Of a stretch of 64,000 bases of DNA, positions 9,680 through 19,420 are shown piece by piece. The stretch covers positions 372,001-436,000 of the forward strand of contig JPHH03000020.1 in assembly GCA_000750105.3 (NCBI GenBank), in the 5' to 3' direction. Every line of letters begins with the position of its first letter. Position 1 is the stretch's first letter. Position numbers and translations under genes: made by a program. Source of the stretch: Tolypocladium sp. Sup5 PDA-1 (taxonomy: Eukaryota > Ascomycota > Sordariomycetes > Hypocreales > Ophiocordycipitaceae). Below the pieces are notes generated by a model. The model worked only from the letters and a program-made list of their open reading frames with translations, made no database searches and was not told the origin of the DNA.

Positions 9680-10882
9680 ATGAGCGAATCGCCACAGCTA
9701 GAGGACCAAGCGCCTCCTGCGGAAAAGTCCGAGATTGAGAAGGCGCACGAGCGCGCCAACACCATCACAGTGAATCGATTCACGTCCAAGCTCAGAGTAA
9801 ATCCAGCCATTGATCTGTCTCAGCTCCTGACGCAGCAGGCGACCGCGTATCCGCGACTTCGCGAGACCCTTGCCCAAATAGCGCATCGGCGTACCTCCGT
9901 CTGTGAGCCGAAAGCAGGGACGGACAGCAATAAAGATGGCGGCCGCTCTTCCGATGCCGAGTTGCATGCATTTTTGGTGGAGGGTGCTGTCGAGGTCGCC
10001 GATCCACTCGATGACAGAATCCTGGCGCTTGCGGGAATGAGCAACAACAACGATCCTGACAGTTTCGCGGGCCTGAATCCAGTCATGAAGAATGCTGAAG
10101 TGCTTTGGAGCCTTCACGGTACCTTTGTGCTAGGTCTAGGGGCCGCGGAGGTCGTCAAGATTGGCCGGGAACTCGACCCAGATGGCATTACCAACTTGCA
10201 GTACGTCAACACTCACCTTCGGGAAGTTCCAACGCCATTATACCTCGGATCTTTCGCATCCAACCAACGAACCTACATCTTCATGTCCCGAGCGGAAGGT
10301 GTGGCCCTGGATACGTTGTGGCCAAAGCTGTCGACCGGGCACAAGCTTTCGATCCAGGAACAACTGAACACCATGTTCCGAGCGATCCGCGCCCAGCCTC
10401 TTGAGTTGCATCAAAGCGGGGAAGGGGCAGCGAAGATTGGGAGCTTTCTATCTGCCACTTGCAAGGATACCAGAAGGGAGCAGCGCGTCAGCACGGCGCC
10501 GATCCACAGCGAGGTCGAGTTCAATGACTTTCTTTGCCACGAACCTAGGAGAACCGTCACTCCATGGATCAAGATGATTCGGTCAGCGCTGGGGGACAAC
10601 CACCGCTTGGTCATGACGCATGGCGACTTGCACCCTCGAAACATCATGGTCAAGTGGGAGGGGGGCGCTGAAGAGGAAGACAAGCACCTTCGAGTTACCT
10701 CCATCATTGACTGGGAGCTGGGCGGCTGGTACCCGGAATATTGGGAATTCGTCAAGTCCCTGTCGACGATCCCCTCGCGAGGCCCCATGTCGGACTGGTT
10801 CAACTACCTCCCAACAGAAGCGATCGGAACGTGGCCTGTGGAATACTCTACCGATTTGCTCCTTGACCGTTGGCTTGGATGA
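9680..10882 (+). CDS. APH-family (aminoglycoside phosphotransferase-like) kinase-fold protein
   Basis: The product is 400 aa from the ATG at 9680 in one exon; an in-frame ATG at 9548 would add a low-complexity leader and is less likely. The kinase-like fold shows in VVKIGREL (N-lobe lysine), IFMSRAEGVALDTLWPKL (hinge), the catalytic loop MTHGDLHPRNIMV (H-G-D-x-x-x-x-N) and the metal-binding segment IIDWELGGWYPEYWEF. These are the hallmarks of APH/choline-kinase-like phosphotransferases, which are abundant in filamentous fungi and mostly uncharacterised. The C terminus DWFNYLPTEAIGTWPVEYS looks complete. The APH domain is secure, but the substrate is unknown; antibiotic resistance should not be assumed. 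A broken esterase follows about 120 bp downstream. Confidence 0.85.
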   Translation: MSESPQLEDQAPPAEKSEIEKAHERANTITVNRFTSKLRVNPAIDLSQLLTQQATAYPRLRETLAQIAHRRTSVCEPKAGTDSNKDGGRSSDAELHAFLVEGAVEVADPLDDRILALAGMSNNNDPDSFAGLNPVMKNAEVLWSLHGTFVLGLGAAEVVKIGRELDPDGITNLQYVNTHLREVPTPLYLGSFASNQRTYIFMSRAEGVALDTLWPKLSTGHKLSIQEQLNTMFRAIRAQPLELHQSGEGAAKIGSFLSATCKDTRREQRVSTAPIHSEVEFNDFLCHEPRRTVTPWIKMIRSALGDNHRLVMTHGDLHPRNIMVKWEGGAEEEDKHLRVTSIIDWELGGWYPEYWEFVKSLSTIPSRGPMSDWFNYLPTEAIGTWPVEYSTDLLLDRWLG

Positions 10883-10999
10883 CGGGGTCCCTACCTACTG
10901 CTGCGACAGTCACTCTGCATCCATGGCCGCCGAATCCACCACGGCGCCTTCGCGTCCACTTGGCTGTGGCGCTTATTGGACAGAACGAGCTCATCCATC

Positions 11000-11640
11000 C
11001 TAGGCGCTTATTGTCGAGGAGGAGATGCCAGCCTGGTTCGAGTCGCACTCCCTGACAGACGTCACCGCGCGGCAGGACCTACAGATGGGCGGCATCAGAG
11101 GATCTGTGAAGTACCTCGTGGCCGTGTTGGATGAGGAAATCGACAGGTTGGGGGCAACGCTGAAAACTTGATCCTAGGCGGCATAAGTCAGGGAGGCGCA
11201 ATTGGCATGTGGACGTTGCTCTGTTTCGAAGACCGCGGGGAGGGGCCTTGGAAGCCGAGAGCATCAGGGATTATCTCGGTCAGGACACGATCTCGGATGA
11301 GGACCGGGCCGACATGGAGATGGCGAGGAGCGATGCAGATGCGTTCGTGGAGGCTATGATGGCTCCTCTCAAACACTCTCTCGCTAACCCAAACGGCTCG
11401 GTGTTGCTTCATTCTACGCCTGTGTTCTTGGGCCACGGTACCGACGGTGCCCATGTCGACATTGAGCTAGGACGGCACGCCGGAGATGCACTCACCCACG
11501 TCGGGCTGAAGGTTGAGTGGAAAGAATACTCGGGTGCGAAGCAAGAAGGGCATTGGTCAAGGTGCCTGACGAGGTGGATGACATGGCAGATTTCTTCATG
11601 ATGGTTGCGTCGAGTCCAGCTTCGACAGGTTGGCCAAGTT
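11000..11640 (+). pseudogene. Broken phospholipase/carboxylesterase (acyl-protein thioesterase-like)
   Basis: Fragments of one alpha/beta-hydrolase lie in order but in different frames. First comes EEEMPAWFESHSLTDVTARQ through KYLVAVLDEEIDRL. Then GNAENLILGGISQGGAIGMW carries the nucleophile Ser in GxSxGG. Then TPVFLGHGTDGAHVDIELGR carries the expected Asp, EYSGAKQEGHW the expected His, and finally KVPDEVDDMADFF. The frame changes near 11148 (one base short before GGNAEN), again near 11230-11260, and a third time near 11553 after the His. The N-terminal third with the HGRGS-type oxyanion loop is missing, and an in-frame TAG stands just before the first fragment. The locus is therefore dead as a single protein. 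Intact relatives deacylate proteins or small esters. Sequencing error could explain one lesion but not all. Confidence 0.75.
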
Positions 11641-11934
11641 CATCGGCGTCGACCATGAGGGTCTCGTGGGAAGTTATTGTGCTGGCACGTAGCCGTGGCC
11701 CGTCAGATCGGCGCCAACTGTCTTTTTTCCACGACTTCAAAGCAATACGGTCGGCACTATGTTGCTACTGCAACGCCCGATGCGTGCCTCCGGGTTAGTA
11801 ACAGCATGAAGATGCACAAACGTCGAAAGCAGAGAAAGGAGGTCAACGAGGTCTAACTAACTTGGAGCCACGATCGTTTGTGTTTGTGTTTGTCATCATG
11901 CTTTTGCACCAAATTTGTACTTCCTGGCCCCGGT

Positions 11935-13747
11935 TCAGCTGCCTCGGAGTCTGGCATGCACAGGCGCGCCATCCTTTGGGTGCGACGTAGCCTTGCCAGT
12001 GGTATACATCCTGTCGCCCTCAACCTCCTGGCGCTGCGTTGCGCAACCTTTTGCTTTTCTCAACGCATCCCAGTCATCCCACGCCAACTCAATCTCAAAG
12101 TCTCGTATGACAAGAACCAAAACCAGTTTCATCACTACGAGCGCCATCTCCTGGCCGATGCACTTTCGCGGACCCAGCTGGAACCCGCGCCACACATTCT
12201 TCGGTGGGTGCATTTCGTGGCCCTCGGGTACCAGAAACCTTTCCGGGATGAACTCCAGCGGCTGCGGAAAGTTGTCCGGATCTCTGTGGATGGTGATTGA
12301 ACTGTCAAACAGGTCGAATCCTTCAGCCGGCCAAGGTGTCTCTGAGTCGTCGATACGGAAAACAAAATCGGGCTGACCTTGTCGGATGGTAATTGTAGCT
12401 GGATTAAGGCGCAGTGATTCCTTGATCACCGCAGTGGTATACAGCAAAGAGTCGAGAAGATGGGGCGCCTCGCGGATCCTCGCTGCGGAGACCCCTGGGT
12501 CAGAGCCAAGCAGGGCGTCATGCTCGTCTCGCAGCTTGGCGACGCATTCCGGATGCGACTGGAGGTGTTTGAACAGCCATGGGATCGTGATCGAGATGGC
12601 ATCTTCTCCACCAAAGAAAAATATCATGAGCTGGTAAAAGACTTGCTCGACAAAGGACTCGCTGGCGCCGCTTGTACCATGCTGGGAACTGCCTGTGATG
12701 TCTCGACTCTTCTCGCCCACGGCAGCCTGGATGACAGTCCGAGGTCCAGAAATCGCGTCAGCTGTTGCCAGGTTTGTCGTGATAAACGGCCGAAGCATGT
12801 CAAATAGCTGGCGCCTCTTTCGTCGCACAGCCAACTTAAACATCGGGGTTTGTCTCCACAGCAATTTTCCAGGGCTGAGCGTTATCTCCATGCGTTCCAA
12901 CTGTTCTCGATACGCCACGCTAAAAGGAGACGGGCTCAAGGACTGAGATCCAAGACGAGCGTCACTAGACTGCTGTTAGTGTGCGCTCAGGGCTTATGGG
13001 ATCCTCACGACTTACAGGACAACTCGTCCGACGACATCAAAGGCCAAGTTGCCGGACATTTTCTCAAGCAGGAAGACTTGGCCCCAGTCGCCATTCTGAC
13101 CGACTAGGCTGCGGATAGTCTCGGTAAACGTTTCGACTTCCTCCAGGATGGCGGGAACCCAGTGCCTGATATTGGATTGACTGAATCCCGGATTGAATAT
13201 GGAACGCCAGGCTCGCCACTCCTCGCCATGCATGCAGTTGAGGTCCCTGCCGTTGGAGATTGGCCGCAGAAACTCCCCTTGCATGGGCGACTTTGGCAAA
13301 CTTTGCCCGATTTCCATCTGGTTGGAGACGTATGCCTTCATGGAAAACGCCATCGGTGTCGCTATGGGCCACAGATCCACGTAAATTACCGGAGGACACT
13401 GGGTCTCCACCGGGAAGAACTTCTTCCAGTGGAGGCTCATGTAGTAGCCAAAGGTCTGGATGAAGTTGGCATCAGATGCCCAGTCTCGGTAGAACTGCCT
13501 CGCGACTAACAGATGCCCCAGGAGGAACGAATGCGTCATTATTGGCTTTGGATCGAAGTTAGATTCTGCGAGCTTCAGTGACCGGAGGACGTACAATGCC
13601 TTGTGCTTTCAATCGCCTGAATTTCGTCCTTGCCCGGTACAAGCTCAGTATGAAGAACATAACAGCGATTGCGAGCAGCACAACAACCACCCGAGATAAC
13701 CACGAGCCCATAATGTCGCAATTGACGACATGAAGTATTTTCATCAT
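11935..13747 (-). CDS. Cytochrome P450 monooxygenase (CYP59-like)
   Basis: Three exons (13595-13747, 13016-13545, 11935-12964) join in frame to 570 aa. The N terminus has a membrane anchor (VVVVLLAIAVMFFILSLY), so the enzyme should sit on the ER facing the cytosol. Signatures are EWRAWRSIFNPGFS (C helix), I helix FFGGEDAIS at 344-352, KESLRLNP (ExxR, 410-413), FIPERFL (468-471) and the heme loop FQLGPRKCIGQE with Cys496. The sequence recalls the CYP59/StcS group, hence the tentative subfamily. The I-helix threonine of the usual AGx(D/E)T motif is Ala here. The gene is divergent from the terpene cyclase (657 bp apart), so it probably oxidises the cyclase product. The first intron (13546-13594) holds the branch-like box CTAAC; all junctions keep frame and no lesions were seen. 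Confidence 0.88.
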
Positions 13748-14404
13748 TCTGAATGGGTAGAGAGCGGGCGTTGACGTCTCTCGGCGGAGGGCGGATGAAT
13801 GTCAGATGCAAGTTCAAGCAGCGCGATAGAGACCGGTGCCGATGGGTGGCCATCTCCCTGCTTTCCGTTCTCTCAAGTACCCACTAGCGAGCGCGATACT
13901 GTCAGCTTCAACTAATGATTATAACTGGTCATGTGGCGTACGTATAAGATGCGGTTGCGGTTAGCCGATGTAGTATTGCAGCAATGGACCCACGTCTCGC
14001 CAGCCTGCCTGCAGAATATCGGGCCACAAGTCGTGGCGATATGACCTGTTCTGATAGACTATCGATTTGAGATGCATATTCTCTCTCTCATGCTGTTTCA
14101 GCTTTATTCGAGAAAGTCTTTTGGGCCGTATGCATTACAAGCGGGCGGGTCCCCGAGGATGATTCCCATGTTGTACAACAACTGCCTCAACGCTGATTTG
14201 CTATTATTAGCAATGATTCATGAGAATATGGCGCATAGTGGAGCTAGGTGCATCCTATTCCATACTATCAAGTCAACATAATGACAAAAAGCATGGCTGG
14301 ACTCCAACTGGACTTCAGCAGTGAGTCATGGTTCAGTCCAGTCAGGAAAGAGTCCATATAAAATCTGTGCAACCTGACTATTCTTGTATTCACTTTCAAA
14401 CCTC
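13748..14404. promoter_or_regulatory. Divergent promoter of P450 and terpene cyclase
   Basis: A 657-bp region separates the two start codons. A TATA-like TATAAAA at 14357-14363 lies about 40 bp before the cyclase ATG. Most of the region is AT-rich without an open gene. The shared promoter suggests co-expression, which is inference. Confidence 0.5.
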
Positions 14405-15564
14405 ATGTCGCCTTACAGTCGGTTAAACATGCGCCATCCAACCCTGACTTCCGTCTGCGTCCCCGTCGACACAGGCGACGTGGCAGGGTGCTTCTCACGG
14501 TATCCGGCGGGCATCAGCATCGAAGCCCGTTCTGTGGCGGAAGCTGTTCAGCGCGTCGTTGACGAATCAACCGAGCCCGGATCGAGGGCGAGGCGACGTG
14601 CGCAAACCAGGTATTCCAATCCAGCCGGTGACGCGTTTTCAATATGCCATTGCTCTGCCAGGCCTGAAAGGCTTGTGCTGCTAGCTAGCATCGTAGATGT
14701 GCTCTGGACCCACGATGGTAGGTTTGGCGCTGATTTGCCGGCATGAAGTTCTGAGCTAACATCGACCCAGATGTGACGGAAGAGATGACAGACGATGAAG
14801 TGAGCAACATATTCTGTTAGTATGCCGCCTGGCTAACCATCCGCATTTCAGGCATGCAGAGAGCACGACGTCATTCGAGAGATTCTTCGTTTGGACGTTG
14901 ATCCTTTGAACCTGAACCCGAAGAATGAGAGACAAAAGGCTCTGGCTTCTCTGATACGGCAGGCAATTGACATAGACCCAACAAGAGCCGCTAGCATGTT
15001 GGAGGTCATCACAGGTTTTCTAGATGCCGTCGACAGCAAAGACGATGACTATAACTGTATGGAGGAATATGAAGCTTATCGTATTGCCAACTGCGGGTAT
15101 TGGTGAGTCGAAGCCCTGTCGTGCCAGCATGCCATTGTTTGGGGCGGGACTGATCAATGCATTCGTGCAGGATGTCGTCGTATTTCATTCGCTGGGGGAT
15201 GGCTATCACTCTCGATGACGACGACTATGAATCCATTCGACAATACGATACGGTCATGGGCAATGTCCTCGGTCTGACCAATGACTACTTTAGCTGGAAC
15301 GTTGAAAAGGTCCAGCAAGGACCCGGGATAAGAAACGCCGTGAGGGTTCTGATGAAGCAGCATGGCATCCCCGCGGATGCGGCAAAGACGCTGCTCCTGG
15401 GAATCATCATCGAGGAGGAAAGTAAAGCCGCACTTCTCAAACAGGAGCGCCTGAAGAAGCCAGTCTCCGAGGAGGTTTTACTGTACTTTGAGGCGATTGA
15501 GGTGTACGTTGGGGGAAGTTGCTATTGGCACGCAACAGCACCGCGGTATCAAATAGTTGAGTGA
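14405..15564 (+). CDS. Class I terpene cyclase resembling the N-terminal half of bifunctional fungal terpene synthases
   Basis: Four exons (14405-14717, 14771-14799, 14852-15102, 15171-15564) join in frame to 328 aa. All class I elements are present: the first metal motif DDVTEE at 104-109 inside WTHDDVTEEM, a pyrophosphate-sensor Arg at 191, the NSE triad NDYFSWNVE at 235-243, and the C-terminal RY pair in ATAPRYQ at 323-324. NPAGDAFSICHCSARPERL before the Asp motif fits chimeric prenyltransferase-terpene synthases (fusicoccadiene or ophiobolin type) better than small sesquiterpene cyclases. No prenyltransferase domain (second DDxxD protein half) follows in any frame. The enzyme would ionise and cyclise a C15-C25 prenyl diphosphate. 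The DDVTEE is built across the first intron, so a gene finder could miss it. Product and substrate length are unknown. Confidence 0.82.
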
Positions 15565-16529
15565 GCGCCTGACCATGCGACGGTAGAAGCATAAAACAAG
15601 TCGCATGGCACGCACACTCAAATTCCTATAGAGTCTTGGCACTCAGATTTTCGACATGGTCAGAACCTAGGAGCAAGAGTTTGATCTCCTTCTTGATAAC
15701 GAACCCCCAATTCCCTCTTCGCTCGGTTCTCAATACGCTGGCGTTGTTGTCTCCTTTATCTAGATCGACTGGCACTTGCAGAGTACATTAAAACACGCCA
15801 GGGAGTCCTTTTGCTTCCTTTTTGTTGTGTGTGCGTGTGTTTGTGTTGGGATAGGCACCATCAAAGTACCACATAACATGGGGACAGCCAGACAGGATGC
15901 GCGAGGAATACGCAGTCACAATCCCGAGGCAATCGAGGTGGAAACCCAGCTCGAGGCAGCAGGCACCTGCCGATCGTGCCCATACGAGAAGCATGGTCTT
16001 GTAAGCGCTGCATGGGCCGCTGGACACGCCTTTGGGCTTGACCAAATGAAGTCCAAATGCAACACCAGAAGTTGAGCTGAAAACCCTTGTGGCCTTCTCA
16101 ATACCCCTGTGTTCAAGTCTTCCCCACCTCCGTCCCTTCCAATCACAAGGTGAACAAGTGAAAAACGCCTTTCCGGCAGACGTCTGTTTAGCGCAGCGAA
16201 TCAAAAGCAACCCCTGTCTTGCCGATCTTCACACGAGCAAAAGCAGTTCTCGCGAGTTTGTTCCTCCGTCTTACCCTCTCAACGCCGCAGAGCCTCGCAG
16301 TGATCTCCCGAGGCAGGCGTGATGTCACCGAAGCCTGCCTGTTCGGCATCTTCGCTGGTAGGTATTCAGCCCTGCCGATGCCAGCGGGCCGCCCACATGT
16401 CGGGCGAGCAAGGGCCGGTCGCAGAACGTTCCCTGATGATTACCTGTTCAAGTTGAGAGATTAGCCAGTCAAATTACTTCGCTCTCTGTACTCCGTACTG
16501 AGTTCTCCTCCTTGAGTAACCATCGACAC
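15565..16529. other. Intergenic region after the terpene cyclase
   Basis: Apart from a possible extra 3' exon of the cyclase (15632-15791, treated as a finding), no coding sequence is convincing here. A GT-rich run (gtgtgcgtgtgtttgtg) lies near 15827-15846. The stretch presumably carries the promoter of the next gene. Confidence 0.5.
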
Positions 16530-17607
16530 ATGAGTGCTGTTAATCGCAGCCCTCGCTCTCCAACAGAAACCCCTGTGACCATGACTAGCCACCACCACGG
16601 CAGCGAGAACAACTACCATTTTGTCAGCCCAGTATCGGCATTGAGCCCAGGGCACAATGAGTACTCCGACCGAGATGCGCACGCGCCTGAACTCGCCCCA
16701 GGCTCGTCCCCGACGGCCGTCACGAACCTCGAGGCCGAGTATAAGAGGCAGTATCTAGAGATGCGCGACGCTGAGCACCCGCCCATCCCCAATGACACCG
16801 CCAAGGAGGTGCTTTTCTATGACGAATCGGCCAAGATGGTCGTCCCCAACGAACTCGACATCCACGGGCAATACCCGCAAACGGCCACCAGCACGAACCC
16901 GTCTGTACCGTGGGATACGACGACGGTCGGAGGCCACACAGATCAGCGATCTGCCGCAGGAGGACCGCCAGCGCCACCCCCAGCGCAACCGAAGATCCTG
17001 GGAATGAATCGCAGGGCCTTTTTTATTCTCCTTGCGGTTCTTATTATAATAATCGCAGCTGCGGTCGGGGGCGGCGTTGGCGGCGCAGTGGCGTCGACAA
17101 AGTCCAAGTCGGACAGCGCCACTCCCGCGACGACCAGTGCCCCATCACCGAGCAGGTAAGAGCTCCGAGAGGTCGCAGACCAATACTTGCAGAGGCATTA
17201 TTAATCCTTTACGTAGCACATCCGCAGCGTCAACGTCGACAACCTCGCAGTCTACCAGCAGCACCACAACGTCCTCTGCTCCTGAGCCAACCTTCCTCAA
17301 CAACCAGACGGGGCCGGCAACCAACAGCTTCGCATTCCAAGGATTCTCACAAAACGAGTACCTCGGGGACGTCACGACCATCATTCGCGACGAAGGGGGC
17401 ACGGACTTTGACTTTGACATTCACAGCTACGTTTGGCTGCCGAACGTTACCGCGTGCTGCTTGTCGTTTTGCACCAACGCAACGGCAGCGGGCCGGACGG
17501 GCTGGTGGTGCAGCAAGAGATATCAGAAAGAATCGACAGATACTTTCACCAGGATCTTTGTCTGGTGCGGCGGGCCCCGTGATGACGCGCACGCAAAGTG
17601 CTCCTGA
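16530..17607 (+). CDS. Single-pass membrane protein with Ser/Thr-rich stalk and Cys-rich C-terminal domain
   Basis: Two exons (16530-17155, 17217-17607; 61-nt intron) join in frame to 338 aa. The N-terminal ~160 residues are polar and probably cytosolic, with no signal peptide. One strong membrane segment follows (RRAFFILLAVLIIIIAAAVG and a Gly-rich stretch). Next is a Ser/Thr-rich stalk likely to be O-mannosylated, and a C-terminal domain of about 100 residues with six Cys (CCLSFC, WWC, VWC, final CS). The layout, with a long N-terminal tail, one helix and a Ser/Thr stalk, is like many fungal wall-sensor or type II surface proteins, but I do not recognise the terminal domain and it is not a WSC domain. 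It lies downstream of the cyclase on the same strand, with about 1 kb between them; a pathway role is unproven. Confidence 0.75.
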
Positions 17608-18300
17608 TGAGCCAGCTGCTCGTCGGCATTGAGCACTGCGCCAGGCGACACGCTCGGTTCCGGACTGATGACGGAGTTCTCGGCGGGATCTAAAGCGAGT
17701 GGATTTCATATGTTTCCTATTCTGTTACGACCTGAACCAACGGCTATATAATACCAATAATGAGGATCGGTGAATGGTACACGGCGCGCAGAGGACTTGG
17801 GTATTAGAGAGGGTATCAAGACTGCAACAGCCTCCTCTTGAAGATGCCAATTCGTACTAACGACTGACAAATGTCCTTCTCGACTCTCAAATTGAAGGGG
17901 CTAGCGACATATTATCGGACGGGGAGCCAGGCAGCGTCAGTCTCAGCACCAAGCCCAACATCAACGGCCTCCGGACACGTCGGCTGTGATAGCCCACTAG
18001 TTGGGATGTCACCCGCCTTGGTGTCAGTGGAGCTTTTTCTCGGTGCATCTATAATAGACCGCTTCGCTCGGCTTGTCAGTGAACTCTTCCTGCGAATCCG
18101 GAGTCCAGGGAAATCCGGGATAGCCGGAGGAGCAATCCGAACGCGGCAACAAGCAGGAGTCCGGTGCCCACCTCGGACACATGGCGTAGAACTTTTGGGT
18201 CTCCTGTGAAGCCCTCCGAAGAAGAAACACCGGTCGAGACACAGCAGCAAGTTGGCCGGCAAGGAACACATATTCCACCACCCTACAGTATGCATACGAA
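17608..18300. other. Intergenic region upstream of a tandem repeat
   Basis: No supported gene is seen. Short open frames here lack recognisable domains, and the sequence leads directly into the 48-bp repeat array. Confidence 0.45.
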
Positions 18301-18420
18301 TCCCATGTCTCCGGGACCTATTCTATTATATTATTTCAGGCGTACATATCCCATGTCTCCGGGACCTATTCTATTATATTATTTCAGGCATACATATCCC
18401 ATGTAGTCGGGGCCTATTCT
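18301..18420. repeat. 48-bp tandem repeat, two full units plus a diverged partial unit
   Basis: Units start at 18301, 18349 and 18397. The first two differ at one position (GGCG versus GGCA before TACATA). The third matches through TCCCATG and then diverges (TAGTCGGGGCCTATTCTA). Each unit contains CTCCGGGACCTATTC and an AT-rich TATTATATTATTTC. The period is a multiple of three, so one frame stays open, but nothing suggests translation. Confidence 0.85.
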
Positions 18421-18499
18421 ACTCCCTCTATGAACCACCTCTCTGGATTATCCCCTGCAATAGTTAGAGTCTGGGGCAGACGAGATCTTTAGTCTAGCA

Positions 18500-19420
18500 G
18501 GGAGTCTGTAGTAGATGATGTACTTATGTACGGGTCATAGAATACCACGTCGCCGGCCTCGTAGTCCGTCACCAGCCAGCAACGGTCATCGTGCTGCTGG
18601 CCAAAGTCGGCCGCGTTCTGCGATAGGTGCCCACACTTGACATGTTCACATTGAATCGCTCCTGCGCTCCTCGGGGGCGAAGTCGACGGCACGGCGAGTA
18701 AAGTTAAAGTCTTCTTCGATAGATCCCCCGAGTGGTGCGGATTGCGACAGGGACATAAGTCCGCCGCCAGTCTGGGAAATTTCGCCTGTTGGTCAAGGAA
18801 CTATCAGTAACCCGGGGAGCTGGTTCCGATATTTCTGCTCACTCCACAGTCGCTTACCGATTGGAACCCAAGCAGCGAGAAAGTAAGCCTCACCACCCTC
18901 AGGAACAACTTGTCGTAATGCACCGCCGTGCTCAGTACCCCCGGGACGTTGTGTCGAAGCATCGTCCGCCTCAGAAGGACTTCGTTGTCCCACCCCATGA
19001 GTCGCCGTATAAAGCTTCGTAAGGCGGTATGCTTGAGGAGCTGTCGGTGCTCGGGCGTCTTGTGCGCGTCCGTCATGGTCTTGGCTTGCACGTCGGTCGG
19101 TGGCAGCTCGCCCGCCCCGATCCCCGCGTGCGCAGTTCCCATTCTTTCGAGCTGAAGATGCCACGTTCGGGATCGGTGTTGGGCTCCAGCATGCCGGTCG
19201 GTGCGTACCGGGCAAGTAGCTAAGAGTATTGTAAGTGTGATGACGACGCCCAAGGTAGCTGAGCTTCGCAGATGGGTCAACGCTTACTCTTTGCGAACCC
19301 TGAGGACGCCTTTCCTTGGGATGGTTCTTGATATCAGGTAGCCGTCTTCCTGTAGTCGCTATCTCACGTCTCATAAGGGCATGCCCTTTGAGGTCGGCCG
19401 GAGCCATCCTGGATGCTCCG
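18500..19420 (-). pseudogene. Decayed phytanoyl-CoA dioxygenase family (PhyH) gene
   Basis: Read on the minus strand, parts of one Fe(II)/2-oxoglutarate dioxygenase appear in order but in shifting frames. They are DLKGHALMRRE, then RLQEDGYLISRTIPRKGVL, then an intron-like gap, then TGMLEPNTDPERGIFSSKE. After these come LRSFIRRLMGWDNEVLLRR and TMLRHNVPGVLSTAVHYDKL, where H-x-D is the iron motif. GGEAYFLAAWVPIG and RCWLVTDYEAGDVVFYDPY follow. At least three frame changes separate these blocks (near 19340-19375, 19130-19150 and 18890), and the segment after the last block ends early. PhyH enzymes often decorate terpenoids and polyketides, so this was probably a member of the neighbouring locus. 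No intact dioxygenase can be read. The edges are approximate. Confidence 0.75.

Noticed and set aside
16490..16500. TACTCCGTAC-like words seen here and near 35075
   Set aside because: They recur in many fungal intergenic regions; two scattered copies are not enough to claim an element.
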